This document shows, piece after piece, positions 41,804 through 53,176 of a DNA stretch of 64,000 nt. Source of the stretch: Blakeslea trispora (Eukaryota; Mucoromycota; Mucoromycetes; Mucorales; Choanephoraceae); NCBI GenBank assembly GCA_025331445.1, contig JAIWNE010000089.1, positions 1 through 64,000 of the forward strand, given 5' to 3'. Under the pieces are notes generated by a model. It was not told where the DNA came from, ran no database searches, and saw only the letters and a program-made list of their open reading frames with translations. The translations under genes and the position numbers were made by a program. Within the stretch, counting starts at the first letter, position 1, and every line of letters begins with the position of its first letter.

Positions 41804-44096
41804 CCTTCGCACTTTCTTGAATATTATTTGGTAATATATCCGGATGAACTTTGCTTTTTATACTTTAAGGTTTTAAAGGAATACATGGAGTAATGCAAAG
41901 ACTGAAGCAATTTAAATGAAACTTTTCCTCGACTACTGCTCCAAGAAACGATCTTCCTATTTCCTGTTGTTGCATAGTACCTGTTACTGCGAGTATAAAG
42001 ACCTCTTTTTGCTTTAAAAAAGTATCAATACTTCAACGTGCGTTATATTCTTTGAGTGCATTATCCAGCGTAGTAACAGAACATATAACTTTTATGCTAT
42101 ATTTTCTAGTTCGAGAAAATCTTGAGTGTGTATACACAAAATCTAAAATTTAAAGACTTGTTAAGAGAGTAAATCTTACGCTGAACAAGCCTTGTATAGT
42201 AAAATGTAGACTTTATCATTGTCCTCATTGCAAGTGACAGCTTGCGAAAAGCACATTCCAAAAAAAGTAGAAACAATAAGCTGTATTTTCGTATTTTCAA
42301 CTGATGTATTTATATAGGCTTTAGTTTTTGCTATCTGTTAAACAAAAAGTGGAAAAGAATTTGCTGTTGAATATTTATATGAAGAACAAAATGTGTATCA
42401 CACACTTGTGAAACCATCGTTTGTAAGGCAATTAAATAAGGATAAGACCATTAAAGGATATGGCTTTGGGGGTAATGCTTGCAAACAATTTTGGTGTTTG
42501 TTTTAAGCTTTTATAAGAATGAAGCATTTCTTTTTTGAATCGATTGATATTTGGACACGAAAAGTACAATGCCTACTACTTTTAATTCTATAGAGCATAG
42601 TAAAGCATAGCCTATAATAATGCGATAGACTTGTTTCTCTTCTTCACTCAATAAAAGTTCAAAAATTCATTTTGCTAAATCAATATACGATAAAATTCAC
42701 TTTTTAATAAGAAACAAAACAGCCTTTAAAGAGTATCATATCAGCAGAGCTTGTAAATGGTGCAAATTAAAATAGAAACACTGGATTAAAATCAATAATG
42801 CAACTTAAAGCGGTTTATATTAGGTCTATAAAAGTTTTTTTCTTGTAATTTGGTCTTCTCATTCTCATTTTATATATGCCTGCAATAATGAAAATACCAA
42901 TAGTATCAATAAAAGAAACAGTAGCTTGGGATATGACATGTATTTTAGTGATCATAATATGTGTTGTATTTGTACAGTGTAGATCGATTGATTAATTTTG
43001 TACATCCAAAATTGACTCCAATTCAACTTTGACTTATTCTTTTTAACATTCAGATTGGACGAGCTTTCATTTGAAATCGTCACTGACATCGTATTAATTG
43101 CTTACCAGTTACAAAACCTCAAGTACAGTTAACTAACTGTTCTGTTTGATTATTTGTTTAAATATAACTTCTACCAACCATCTCTGATCCAATTTATAAT
43201 CACTGACAATAGACTTTATGCTTCATAAAAAAATGTACACTATTGGTTTGAATACTATTTGTATGAGAAATTCAAGCAACTTATCAATTCGAATATATAA
43301 AGTATTGTCTTTGATCTAATTAATTCCCTAAACTTATTTTATTTTGATTGTATTGCATTTGATATCATCTAAATCATCAAAGAAGAGAGAATCAAACAGC
43401 TTATTAGTGCGCTGTGTTTATTGTTCTTGCTTTATACATTATAAAGTAAAACATTCACATACAGCTAGATTTTAGATCACTGTTCTATTACCCTGTTGGT
43501 AAAGTATTACGCAGCTTTTTATATCAATAAAAGACTTACAGTCGATGAATATATAGCAGTTTTTTTTAATACAATTTTCGATGACTCAAACGACTGCTCA
43601 GACGCTTCTGCTCTACAAATTGGACTTGTCAGCAAACTAAAGAAGCAAATGAATTGAGTATAGAAAACAAGAGCAATCGAGAAAATTATCAGGTAGCGAA
43701 CAAGCTTGAAAATGATTTATAATTACTTTTCTTTAATGATTTTTGTCACCGTCTAATTAAATTGTAGAAGGAAAAAAATATGATGCGAGATATTAACAAA
43801 ATACTGGCTATTAGCCCTCTACTAGAAATTCAAGACTTTAACATTATTCATATTCTAATAAAAAAAATCAGACTTAGCAATAAGAGTGTCATAACTTTGT
43901 CTTTATTTCAACAGCATTATAATCTATTAAACATTTTTTCTTGGTCAACTTACTTTGTCTGCACAACATCTTGATAAGTTTTAAAAACTCTTTTCCGTAT
44001 CTAATGCCAGCTAGTTTTGCTTGAACTTGTAAGAGAAACAGTTGGATACGAGTGCATTTAAACTACGCATTAACAGTGAATTTTTGTAAGAATAAA
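41804..44096. other. Region without a well-supported gene
   Basis: 2.3 kb of AT-rich DNA. A possible two-exon remnant around 43585-43974 (an acceptor-like TTGTAG before KEKNMMRDINKILAIS at 43768) is too weak to call. No repeats shared with the rest of the window. Confidence 0.45.
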
Positions 44097-44101
44097 GCAG
44101 T

Positions 44102-44608
44102 TGTAATGACTATGGGTTATGGAATAAAGGAAAAACAAGAAAGTACTTTGATAATCTCTTTATTCTTAAAAAGTGGAATAATGTTTCTAAACTTAATAAT
44201 ACAGTGGTTTTTATACAATTTCTAAAGTCTGTGTCTACTCGAATGTGAATGGATTTTACTAATCCTTATTCTCATAAAATATAAGGGAAATAATCTTTAT
44301 ATGACGGTTGAGGTCTTCTTCCAGTGTTCTACCATTGTCCTGTATTTTTACCGTTCCTGAATACAGTTGGATTAGGACTTTAAATCTGGGATGGCTTGAT
44401 TTGGAACTTGTGTAATTTTCTCTGTCCTTTTTCTTCTGAGTAAGCATTTACTGCTTACTTTGTCTTATGTATATATTAGCTTTCCCTCTTTATATTATGT
44501 TGAGCTTCTAGTAGTTTGAGTTGTATATCGTATTTTAAATAAGCGATTCTTTTATTTGATATTATTTTCAGTATCTACTTTTATTTATCATATGGTGAAA
44601 TCACCACA
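44102..44608 (-). repeat. Solo LTR with GCAGT duplication (507 bp)
   Basis: Ends TGTAATGAC...AATCACCACA and is flanked by GCAGT at 44097-44101 and 44609-44613. From 44121 on it is nearly identical to 51206-51713. The strand is set by analogy: TGTGGTGATTTCACC would be the LTR start on the minus strand. It cannot be verified without the internal part. Confidence 0.9.
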
Positions 44609-44613
44609 GCAGT

Positions 44614-45430
44614 CTCCGAATAGAGAAAGACTAGGCTATTTGCCTAGAATTCTTATTAAAGGATCTCTTTACTTCATTTTTGCTCTAAATACAATGGCCA
44701 GAAGACTATCCCATTTATCATGAGAATGGCTTACTTCAAAAAAGTATTAGATAGTTTTCGGGAATGGGGGAGGAGACCCCCAACCCCACTTTTTTCTTTT
44801 TCTTTTTCTTTTACATCAGATGAGGAAAATTACCATACACCGCTTTTGATTTTCTCATGAAAGCATCCCTAGTTTTACCTGATTTATGACTTTACACTTA
44901 ATAACATATTAAGATATTACTAGAACAAAAAAATAGAGTCACAAAAAGAGGGACTTACACATAGATTTTTTTCATTTTTGCAAAAGCAAATGAGCAAAGG
45001 ATCAGATCTTTTATCTGGATTGAGCAATTTCACTCTTTGAAATTTTCAACATGTCTAACATTAATAAACTATGACGGTTTAATTGCTAAACTCATCTAAA
45101 TATGGATGGCCAATGAAAAAAATTGTTTGCCTATAGGCCGAAGTAAAAAAAAATTTGCCGCAAAGGGTAGTCCTTCCTTTTTGGGTTGAAAACTCGATTA
45201 AACTAAAAATCAAAACTGAGCTCACAGGCGAGAAAAAAATTGACTTCATGTTTGCCTGATCAGCTACATGAGATGAGATTCATCAGCCTCATGTTGAACA
45301 TTTGAGCCTAAGAAACTTAACTCTAGGTGCCTCTCTTCTTTAAGTATTGATTTAGTTACCCAGATACCTTTCGCCCCCTTTTTTTTATGCATAGCATTGA
45401 CATAGTAAATTTATGCATTTTGCATAATAT
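44614..45430. other. Region without a supported gene
   Basis: No coding signal. A G/C-run hairpin GGGGG-AGGAGA-CCCCC lies at about 44767-44783, loosely resembling the Helitron 5' hairpins. Confidence 0.45.
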
Positions 45431-45548
45431 TTTTTTATTTTATATTATGTTGAGTAAGTATAAGGATTTAAAAGTAATAATGATAAGAGAATATTGTGAT
45501 AAAAGAAAGGAAGGCAGTGCGTATATGCATGATGTGTAGTTGCATGCA

Positions 45549-48300
45549 CTAATTAGAATTTGAAGGGTTATAACTAACCCATTTACCTTTTTTGCTAGGT
45601 CTTGAAGTAGAGCGAATGACAGGTTGAGCAGCAGGCTGAGGCTGAAGAATAGGTAGAACAAAAGGTAAAGCAGGAGGAGGAGTGAAAGAGGGAACAGGAG
45701 CGAAAGAAGTAACAGGAGCAAAAGAGGGAGCAGGAGCGAAAGAGGGAACAGGACCATTGGTGTTCATCAATATTTGCATTTGTGCATTCAATATTTGTTG
45801 CTTTGCAATAACATCTTGTAAGCTTTTATACAAATGAGGAACTACTGCCATTTGCTGTGTCATGTTCAACATCAAAGCATTGTGTTGCATAGATTGCTGC
45901 GTGAGCTCTTGCAACAGCTTGTTGTTGTCGTTCCAAAGTTCTTTTTGATCTCTTTGGAAACGCTCAAAACGAAGATTTCCGTCTGCTGATTGTGTAGCTG
46001 CTTCTCTAAACGTGTCTACAAGTTCTGGAACAAGACCTTCAAACTCTTGTAATCTGTCAACGTGGGGTATGTTTATAGCATCGATTACATCTTGTTGGAA
46101 GGATATAAATTGGTGGCTGTTGAAGACACCAATGTTGCGGTTGACATGCTTATTATTTTTGTTGAGAGAGAGATAAACGGCAGCATCCTGAAGGATAATT
46201 CTTCTGCATCTCAGCAAGAGTCTCAAAAAACCCTTCTTAGCAGAGCCACCAGCTGTCTGTACAGCACGTTGCTTGCCCTTGTCTTTTCCTTTTGGACGAA
46301 CAACTACTTGTCCGTCTGCTTGGATATAAATGGGAAGATCAGCTTCGTTTTTATCTCCAACATCAATGGCATCTGGGTCTTCGTCTTCATTCTCATCAAC
46401 CTGATTCATCTCTTTATCGCAGATAGCAATCCACTCAGCATTGTCTACACCATAGACACTCTCGTTCCAAGAGAAGATCGTTCTTTGTAGCTTAACAGGA
46501 GGGGACACTCTGTTTCTTGCCAAGTAAATAGGCTTGTCCTTGGAGCCTGCAATACCTCTTGCAAATACGTAAGGCAGTTTGCCAAAATAGTGGGTCTCAA
46601 GTTTACCCAAGCGGTCCTTCCAATTTCCACCTCGCTTAATGGCATCAAAAGAGACGCCAATGGCTTCGGCTTCCATTGCGCCGGAATGGCGATCACCATG
46701 AGTAACCCAACTGGTGTGGATACCTTGTTTGATCAAGATCTTCTTAGCAACGGACCATTGCTGCACACTGCTAATACTTTGCTAAGGGCTAACTCATCCA
46801 GGCAAGACCTTCCAATTGGTCCAGCTATCATCATTCAAGAACTCGGCATCAGTCTGTTTTAAATGAAAGATTATTATCGTCTGATTAACCATGTTTATGC
46901 TGATTTTATAATTACCTAATGCAAGCTAAACATGTAAAACGAGAAAGCGCTCAAGGGACAGCGAGACAGGTTTTCATGGCGCATTGCGCAAGCAAAACGC
47001 ACTTCGCCTTCCTTCATTGTCTTCCCTTTATCAAGACTGAAAACCAAAGCAATAGCCTGTTGGATGCCACGGTGTTGTTGCTTTAGGATCACAGTACAAA
47101 AGCAGTCAGAGAAGTTTAGGTTTCTCAAGTCTTAATCTCGCAAAAGCATGTGGTGGCGAGAGGAAAGAGTAAAAACTCACGCAAAGAAGTAAGATTGGTA
47201 GAAACCCAAAGTGTCCTCAAGATTCTGACAAGCTCGCCAGGCTTGTAAGAATCTCTGGTGACACAATGAGCCGCTCTATCAGCCTTTGTTTGGACTTCAT
47301 CGTAGATTAAATCATGTTCATACTTCTTCATGAGGTGCAAAAGTACGGTTGTCTTTTGTGGCGAGGGCCACTTGAGTTCTCTACTCTTGCTTTGAAAGTT
47401 ATACAATTTGATGAGTACCTTTCTGTATTGCTTTACAGCTTCAATGCCCAATGGCACCTCAATCGTCTTCTTGCCATTTTTGTTTAAGGAGCATCTTCGG
47501 TCACTAATATTAAGAAAAGTGATTATTTAGAGACAAGCCAATATCCAGAAAAAGAAAATTGTATACAGTACAATCAATGAGGGATGCAGAAGTGCCATTT
47601 GTTTGGCTTGACTGAAGGCCAACTTGAGTTCTGACATCAGTGTTTTGCCATATAGTTTTTTTAATAGTTCACTTGAAGACGAATTCGTTGAAGAATGCAA
47701 GAATGAAATCAGTTGGACCAACTGTGTAGGGATACTGAGGGTCAACTGGAAAATTAGGATCAGTGGAAAAGCCATCTCTCTTTACGTCACACCATTCCTT
47801 ATAATAGATCAATGTTAAAAATGCATAGTGCGATCCATGTAAAAAGAATTAAAGCAAGAATATGTTGTATAGCTACCTTCCAATGGGACAAAGGCAACTT
47901 ATAAATCAATACAGTGCTAGCGCGCACTGTCAACTGCAAATCTTCCAATGCAAAATCAATCTCATTCAAGATGCTAACTGAGTTAGTATTGGCTGGAACC
48001 GTCAACTCAGCTGTCAAAACAGATGCCTGTTGGGTCTTCTTGGGGCGGCCTCTACGAGCTTATCTCTGAAGGGACTCAGAAGTAGAAGCATAGGCAAGCT
48101 TATACAAGTAGAGAAGGGGAGGTTTAGTAAAACCGGTTAGCTTTTATATATACATATGTAATGCATTCATTTTGGCGTACCTGAGTCTGATCAAGAACTG
48201 AAATTTCTTGTTCCTCGAGGCTAACTTCGAGTTCTTGTACATCATCCTCTGTTTTGAGGTGTCTCTTGGGCGCAATAGTGTTTTCGGATGAACGTTGCAT
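45549..48300 (-). pseudogene. Crypton/Ndc10-like tyrosine recombinase gene
   Basis: Starts at 48300 (MQRSSENTIAPKRHLK). The next exon carries an AT-hook-like RRGRPKK. The body follows the fungal Crypton pattern: EWCDVKRDGF, VPLGIEAVKQYRKVLIKLYNFQ, LRNLNFSDCFCTVI, ALVFSLDKGKTMKEGEV and FACAMRHENLSRCPLSAFSFYMF. The catalytic end is THGDRHSGAMEAEAIGVS, IKRGGNWKDRLGKLETHYFGKLP, where Arg, His/Trp and the nucleophilic Tyr can be placed. The C-terminal part has a Gln-rich coiled coil and repeated PSFAP motifs and ends SNPSNSN-like. In-frame stops TAA at 48062-48060 and TGA at 47671-47669 break it. Intron boundaries at 48181 and near 47180 and 47860 look genuine. Cryptons integrate by recombination rather than by DDE chemistry. 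I could not define the element ends. Confidence 0.75.
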
Positions 48301-49384
48301 AGTAAAGTTGTTACTAAAAGAAAAGGTATTGTTTTAAGAATTAATCATTAACTGAGATTTAAACAAGTCGGTTTTGCTTACTCAGATCTAAATAAAACTG
48401 AAAACTACACGCTTATTCTGAGGTTTTATTAACCTTATTCCAGTTTAATTAAGTTGCCTCCTTCCTTTTTTAGAGAAAGTTTGGGTTCTATGATTGGCTT
48501 ATTTTTTTTTAACCAAAAATATTTTTTTGATTTATTACACTGAATATTATCTATGGAAGATTAGTTGAATTTTACATCTTAGGAAGTTTTTAAGGTATCC
48601 ATAAAAACGGTTGATAGAAATAAAAAATCTGATCACTTTAGTTATTCTACAATGAAAGCATATAATTTTTATTTTCATTTGAAAGATTTACTCGACATAT
48701 ATGGAAGGTGTACAACGTTCATATTTGTAGAGCAAACTTAAAGGTGGTACTAAAACACCAAAAAAGGCGATTTTCTTAGCCCTAACTTTCCATACAACTT
48801 ATTAAATGTTAAAACAATAAACAGCGATTTAAGTCCCGCATCTCAAGCACTGACGTGGATTTTTACTGCAAAAATTTGTCACACCACAAAATACACCCAG
48901 CGATTTAAATGACCGCTCCCTTTTTTTTCTTAAAAATAGAAAAATCACCTTTTTTTCTTCCAAACAATGAGAAAATTTGAGCTAAAAATAAAGTCAGTAT
49001 CATTAACCAATGAAAAGCTTGCAAATCTGGTCCGCTTTGACATATTAGGAAATCCTTATGAAAGAATCAAATAGAGAAGAGATGCGGACATGATTGTTAA
49101 TCGAAGCCTCTGAATTGTCAATGCGCATAACATTTCAGGTATAGCAACATCCGAATTGATAAATTCAACTTCAAGATATGTTTTGATGTAATCTGCTTCA
49201 TCTAAAAGGAACTAAGGTGGAAGTTGAATTGCTTCCAATAAAGCCTTTTTAATCAACAAACAGCTTTGATTTGTCTAATTGTCAGGAACAAATGATAAAT
49301 CAATTACTACTTATAGTCTTTAATAAAATAGAAGTGAAACCAATAAAAAAGAGACAAAAAAGCCATTCAAAATAATCATATAAT
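48301..49384. other. Region without a supported gene
   Basis: AT-rich, no ORF of interest and no repeat shared with other parts of the window. Confidence 0.5.
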
Positions 49385-49386
49385 TC

Positions 49387-49394
49387 TATATAAA
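49387..49394 (+). promoter_or_regulatory. TATA-box-like sequence before the third Tnp2 gene
   Basis: CTATATAAAC lies about 25-30 bp before the start codon at 49418, in otherwise AT-rich DNA. Confidence 0.4.
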
Positions 49395-49417
49395 CAAATT
49401 TGAAAACCTTACTTGAA

Positions 49418-52413
49418 ATGTCTACCGTAGAGAGATCCTATTACTGCCACTGTGATGAATGCTGTGAAAAACGCTTGAACGAGCGTCTCTTGAAGCAATT
49501 TGCTTACAGATATCACTTTAGACAAAACATGTTTGAAGGCGAGACCTACAAAAAATGGAGAACTACCTACAGTAAGTACATGGCATGCAAATAATAACAA
49601 TTAATTTTAATATACCCTATTTGTATCTTTACTTAGATGGAAAGTCTGCTATTCGCAACACTCCTGTACACTACCGCAGAGTAGTCAGAAGCACCGCTCC
49701 TACTGATCAAAGTGGGTCGCGTAGCATTTTGTAATTGCATTGCTGAATCATAACTAACTTGCTTCTAGCTGAAGATACTCAAACTTCTTCTGAAGTTGTC
49801 GTAGTAGATCAATCCAATCCAATGGACTGTATTATGGAGGATGCCTTTGATGCCGATGTTACTAATCATGCTGATGCTACTCCTGATATGTTGGGCTTTG
49901 AAAGTTAATATTTACTACCTGGGTACATTCCTTATTGTAAGTGAAAATCTATTATTTAACATTATACCTGTAAGCTAATCTTTACGATTTTTTTTTTACT
50001 TAGCTGATAAAATCCCACAATCCAAGTTTGCAAAAATCCTATTAACCATGGTAACAAATCTGCACAACAACAATGTTCCTAAAACTTAGACTGAGGCAGT
50101 AATGGAATCACTCAATCAAGTCTTGGAGATTCACGGTGACGAGTACCGCTTTCCAAAAGCGATTGCAACTTTCCTCGGTCGAAGCCCACTTGAAGCGTTT
50201 AGTGCCGATGGTATTAAACATCATACAGTGTGTCCATCATGCCATCAGATGTCAGCATTGGTAGACGAGCCTGAAAGCCAAGTAGTTTACCATTGTCCTC
50301 TTCAATCCACTGTATATAAACCAAATGTTTCTAAGGAATTTTGCCAAGAAGAACTATATAAAATTGAAGAAAAAAAGCTTGTCCCAAAAATGGTTTACTC
50401 GTACTATTCCATTAGCAAAACCATTCGAAAACTCTTCTTGCGAAAGGGCTTCGCTAAGCAATTTACCGATTGGAAGTACCGACAGAATTCCATGGACTAC
50501 ATGTTTGATCTTTACGATGCTACCGGTTTCCTCAACTTCAAGACATCTCCTTCTGAACTTCCTTTCGTTCAACTGGCAGATTACAACCTTCTTCTCTCCA
50601 TAAATATTAATTGGTTTAGCCCTTTCAACACTTCTCATAGTGTTGGTTGTATATACCTTACCATCATAAACTTGCCTAAAGAAAAAGGCAAACATCTCAA
50701 GAAAAACATGATATTTGTTGGTGTAATCCCCGGCCCCAGGAACCTCATGCTACCTCGCTCTTTTGATAGAAGAAATGAAAGTGTTGTTAGAAGGTGTTAT
50801 CATGAAGATGATAATGTCAAATGGGAATGTTCAACACAACATGGTCAGAGCATGCCTCTTTTCAGTCAGTTCGGATTTGCCGGCCACAAAGAAGCTTGCT
50901 GGAAGTATGTCATACAACAGCAGCTTCAATTGTCATTTCTGTAAAACAAATTTTCTCAGGATTGAAAGCTCTCGCAACCGCCAAAACTACTGCAACTTGG
51001 ATTGTGAGCATGGGGAGTCAAGAAATGCTCAAGAAACGAGAAACTCCTCCGAGGTTTGGAACAATGCAACAAGTACAGAAAGAGAGATTTTTGGAGAAGA
51101 ATAGTGGGTTCAGATACTCAAATTTATCTGAACTGCCCTATTATTCTTATGGCACATTGGCAATCGAGCCAATGCATGTGTTGTACCTTGGTGTTGTGAA
51201 GAAGGTGTAGATATTTGTGTGTGAGAGAATAAAGGAAAAACAAGAAAGTACTTTGATAATCTCTTTATTCTTAAAAAGTGGAATAATGTTTCTAAACTTA
51301 ATAATACAGTGGTTTTTATACAATTTCTAAAGTCTGTGTCTACTCGAATGTGAATGGATTTTACTAATCCTTATTCTCATAAAATATAAGGGAAATAATC
51401 TTTATATGACGGTTGAGGTCTTCTTCCAGTGTTCTACCATTGTCCTGTATTTTTACCGTTCCTGAATACAGTTGGATTAGGACTTTAAATCTGGGATGGC
51501 TTGATTTGGAACTTGTGTAATTTTCTCTGTCCTTTTTCTTCTGAGTAAGCATTTACTGCTTACTTTGTCTTATGTGTATATTAGCTTTCCCTCTTTATAT
51601 TATGTTGAGCTTCTAGTAGTTTGAGTTGTATATCGTATTTTAAATAAGCGATTCTTTTATTTGATATTATTTTCAGTATCTAATTTTATTTATCATATGG
51701 TGAAATCACCACAGAAGGTCTTAAAAGTTATGTTGCCAAAGGGTTCCTACCTCAAAATCAAGAAGTCCATGCAAGAGTTTATCGAGTTCAGCCCGGATGC
51801 TTCCTGTGCTCCATTTGCAAAAAATATAGTCAAAGATGAACTACCATACACCACAGCTGCTGAATTCAAAGAATGCATGACCTCTGTTGCAGAACATGTC
51901 TTGTCTCCTCCCCTGTTGCCTACCTCTGATTACAACTTAATCATGTACCTAATCACTGCTCTTCAGCTTCTAGACTCTAATGCTATCAAGATGACTGACA
52001 TAGAAGTTGCCCACAACCATTTGCTTGCTTTTGCTCGGGGAATTAAACAACGTTTTGGCCCTCAAGCTGTCACCCCCAATTTTCACTTTATGTTACATCT
52101 TCGCAAGTGCATATACAAGTTTGGCCCGGTGTTTTGCTTATGGGGGTTTGGTTTCGAAAGAAACAATCTCTTCATCAAAAACATTAATACGAATTGCAAG
52201 CCAGGCTTTGAAAAGACATATATGCGTCGAATGCAGTCGATAATCTTTTCAAACGATCACGATTCTGCTCCACACTATACTTCTGGAGCAAGTTCGCTTT
52301 TTGTTCTCTTTCTTTCTTTTTTCGTTTGTTGTACTCTGTCTTTTTTTCTTCTTTTGCTACCTATAGACTTTTTATTAGTATTTTATAATTCATTTTTTTT
52401 TGTTTTTAAATAA
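49418..52413 (+). pseudogene. Third Tnp2-type transposase, decayed, with a solo LTR inside
   Basis: Exon 1 (49418-49571) encodes MSTVERSYYCHCDECCEK, a Cys-rich head like that at 7389. Further exons at 49637-49711 and from 49769 are acidic (IMEDAFDADV). The main body from about 50000 gives IPQSKFAKILLTMVTN, a TAG near 50099, ESLNQVLEIHGDEYRFPKAIATF and VCPSCHQM. Frame changes follow between 50760 and 50950. The conserved core RYSNLSELPYYSYGTLAIEPMHVLYLGVVKK ends at 51205, where the LTR enters. After it come LKVMLPKGSYLKIKK and TPNFHFMLHLRKCIYKFGPVFCLWGFGFERNN, the latter typical of Tnp2/KDZ-like proteins. Clearly diverged from the A/B/D family. No termini found. Confidence 0.85.
51206..51713 (-). 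repeat. Solo LTR with GAAGG duplication (508 bp)
   Basis: TGTAGATATTTG...AATCACCACA, flanked by GAAGG at 51201-51205 and 51714-51718. Excising it with one GAAGG restores VVKKVLKVMLPK in the transposase. Nearly identical to 44102-44608 except for the first ~20 bp. Confidence 0.93.
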
Positions 52414-52504
52414 ACTAAATTTGTTGAAAAAATAAACTTGACTGTTGGATCGTGTCAACAAAAGCATTTTAGAAGGTGTAGTTCTATAGCACTTTGCCTT
52501 TTGC

Positions 52505-52671
52505 TAATTTATCTGTTAAGTCAAGAGATTAAACAAGATTAAAGAGGGAGTTTTATTCAGTGCAAGGATGGGATGTCAATATAAATTATGTTTGGTAACA
52601 CAGAACAAGATCTGTATTTGATTTAGTAATATATCGAATATTATATGATGTATGTTCAATACGATACATCA
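52505..52671 (-). repeat. Solo LTR of the 25446-31213 retrotransposon family (167 bp)
   Basis: Reverse complement of the 162-bp LTR, with substitutions, from TAATTTATCTG to CGATACATCA. Flanked by TTTGC at 52500-52504 and 52672-52676. More diverged than the two LTRs of the complete element, so it is older. Confidence 0.9.
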
Positions 52672-52791
52672 TTTGCAATGTCTTTATAAACTACATCGAA
52701 TAAAGTAAAAAGAAAACGCCAACAAGAAAATGCAAAGTTGAAACAATTTTAAATCAAACGAGCATATTACAAACCTTACCTCCATTGCGTT

Positions 52792-52830
52792 AATAAAATT
52801 AACCAGAGCGCAGCGGAGGTTAATTTTATT
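52792..52830. repeat. Perfect 13-bp inverted repeat with 13-nt loop
   Basis: AATAAAATTAACC (52792-52804) and GGTTAATTTTATT (52818-52830) around AGAGCGCAGCGGA. It lies 3' of Helitron 2's gene and may be near its 3' end. Confidence 0.85.
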
Positions 52831-53176
52831 GACCTTCATTATGGTGCGGTACGCTACGCTTTGTAAGATGCTCGTGCTGCTGCAGGCCAACTAATCCGAT
52901 GAGAAGATCAATGTGGGGGCTCCACCCATATTTTTTTTGAACCTTCGCTGTGGTATAAAATAACCCCTTCGTTACGCTTCGTGTATTTTAGATCGTCGCT
53001 TTGGTAAAAAAAACATGTGTCCCGGGGCAATGAGAAAGACTTAAGCTAATTAGAGTATCTTTGGTAAAGATTGAATATGAGTTGTTTGCTTGAAAGTTAA
53101 AATTTTATTGAATTGAAGAGAATCGAATTAGAGGCTGTTGTTAGTGATAAAAGTAGATAAAAGTACTAGATAAAGT

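Noticed and set aside
43585..43974. Possible two-exon gene
   Set aside because: Frame continuity upstream is lacking, composition is AT-rich and no motif is seen.
44259..44447. 62-codon ORF identical at 44259-44447 and 51364-51552
   Set aside because: It lies within the solo LTRs, so its conservation is explained by LTR identity.
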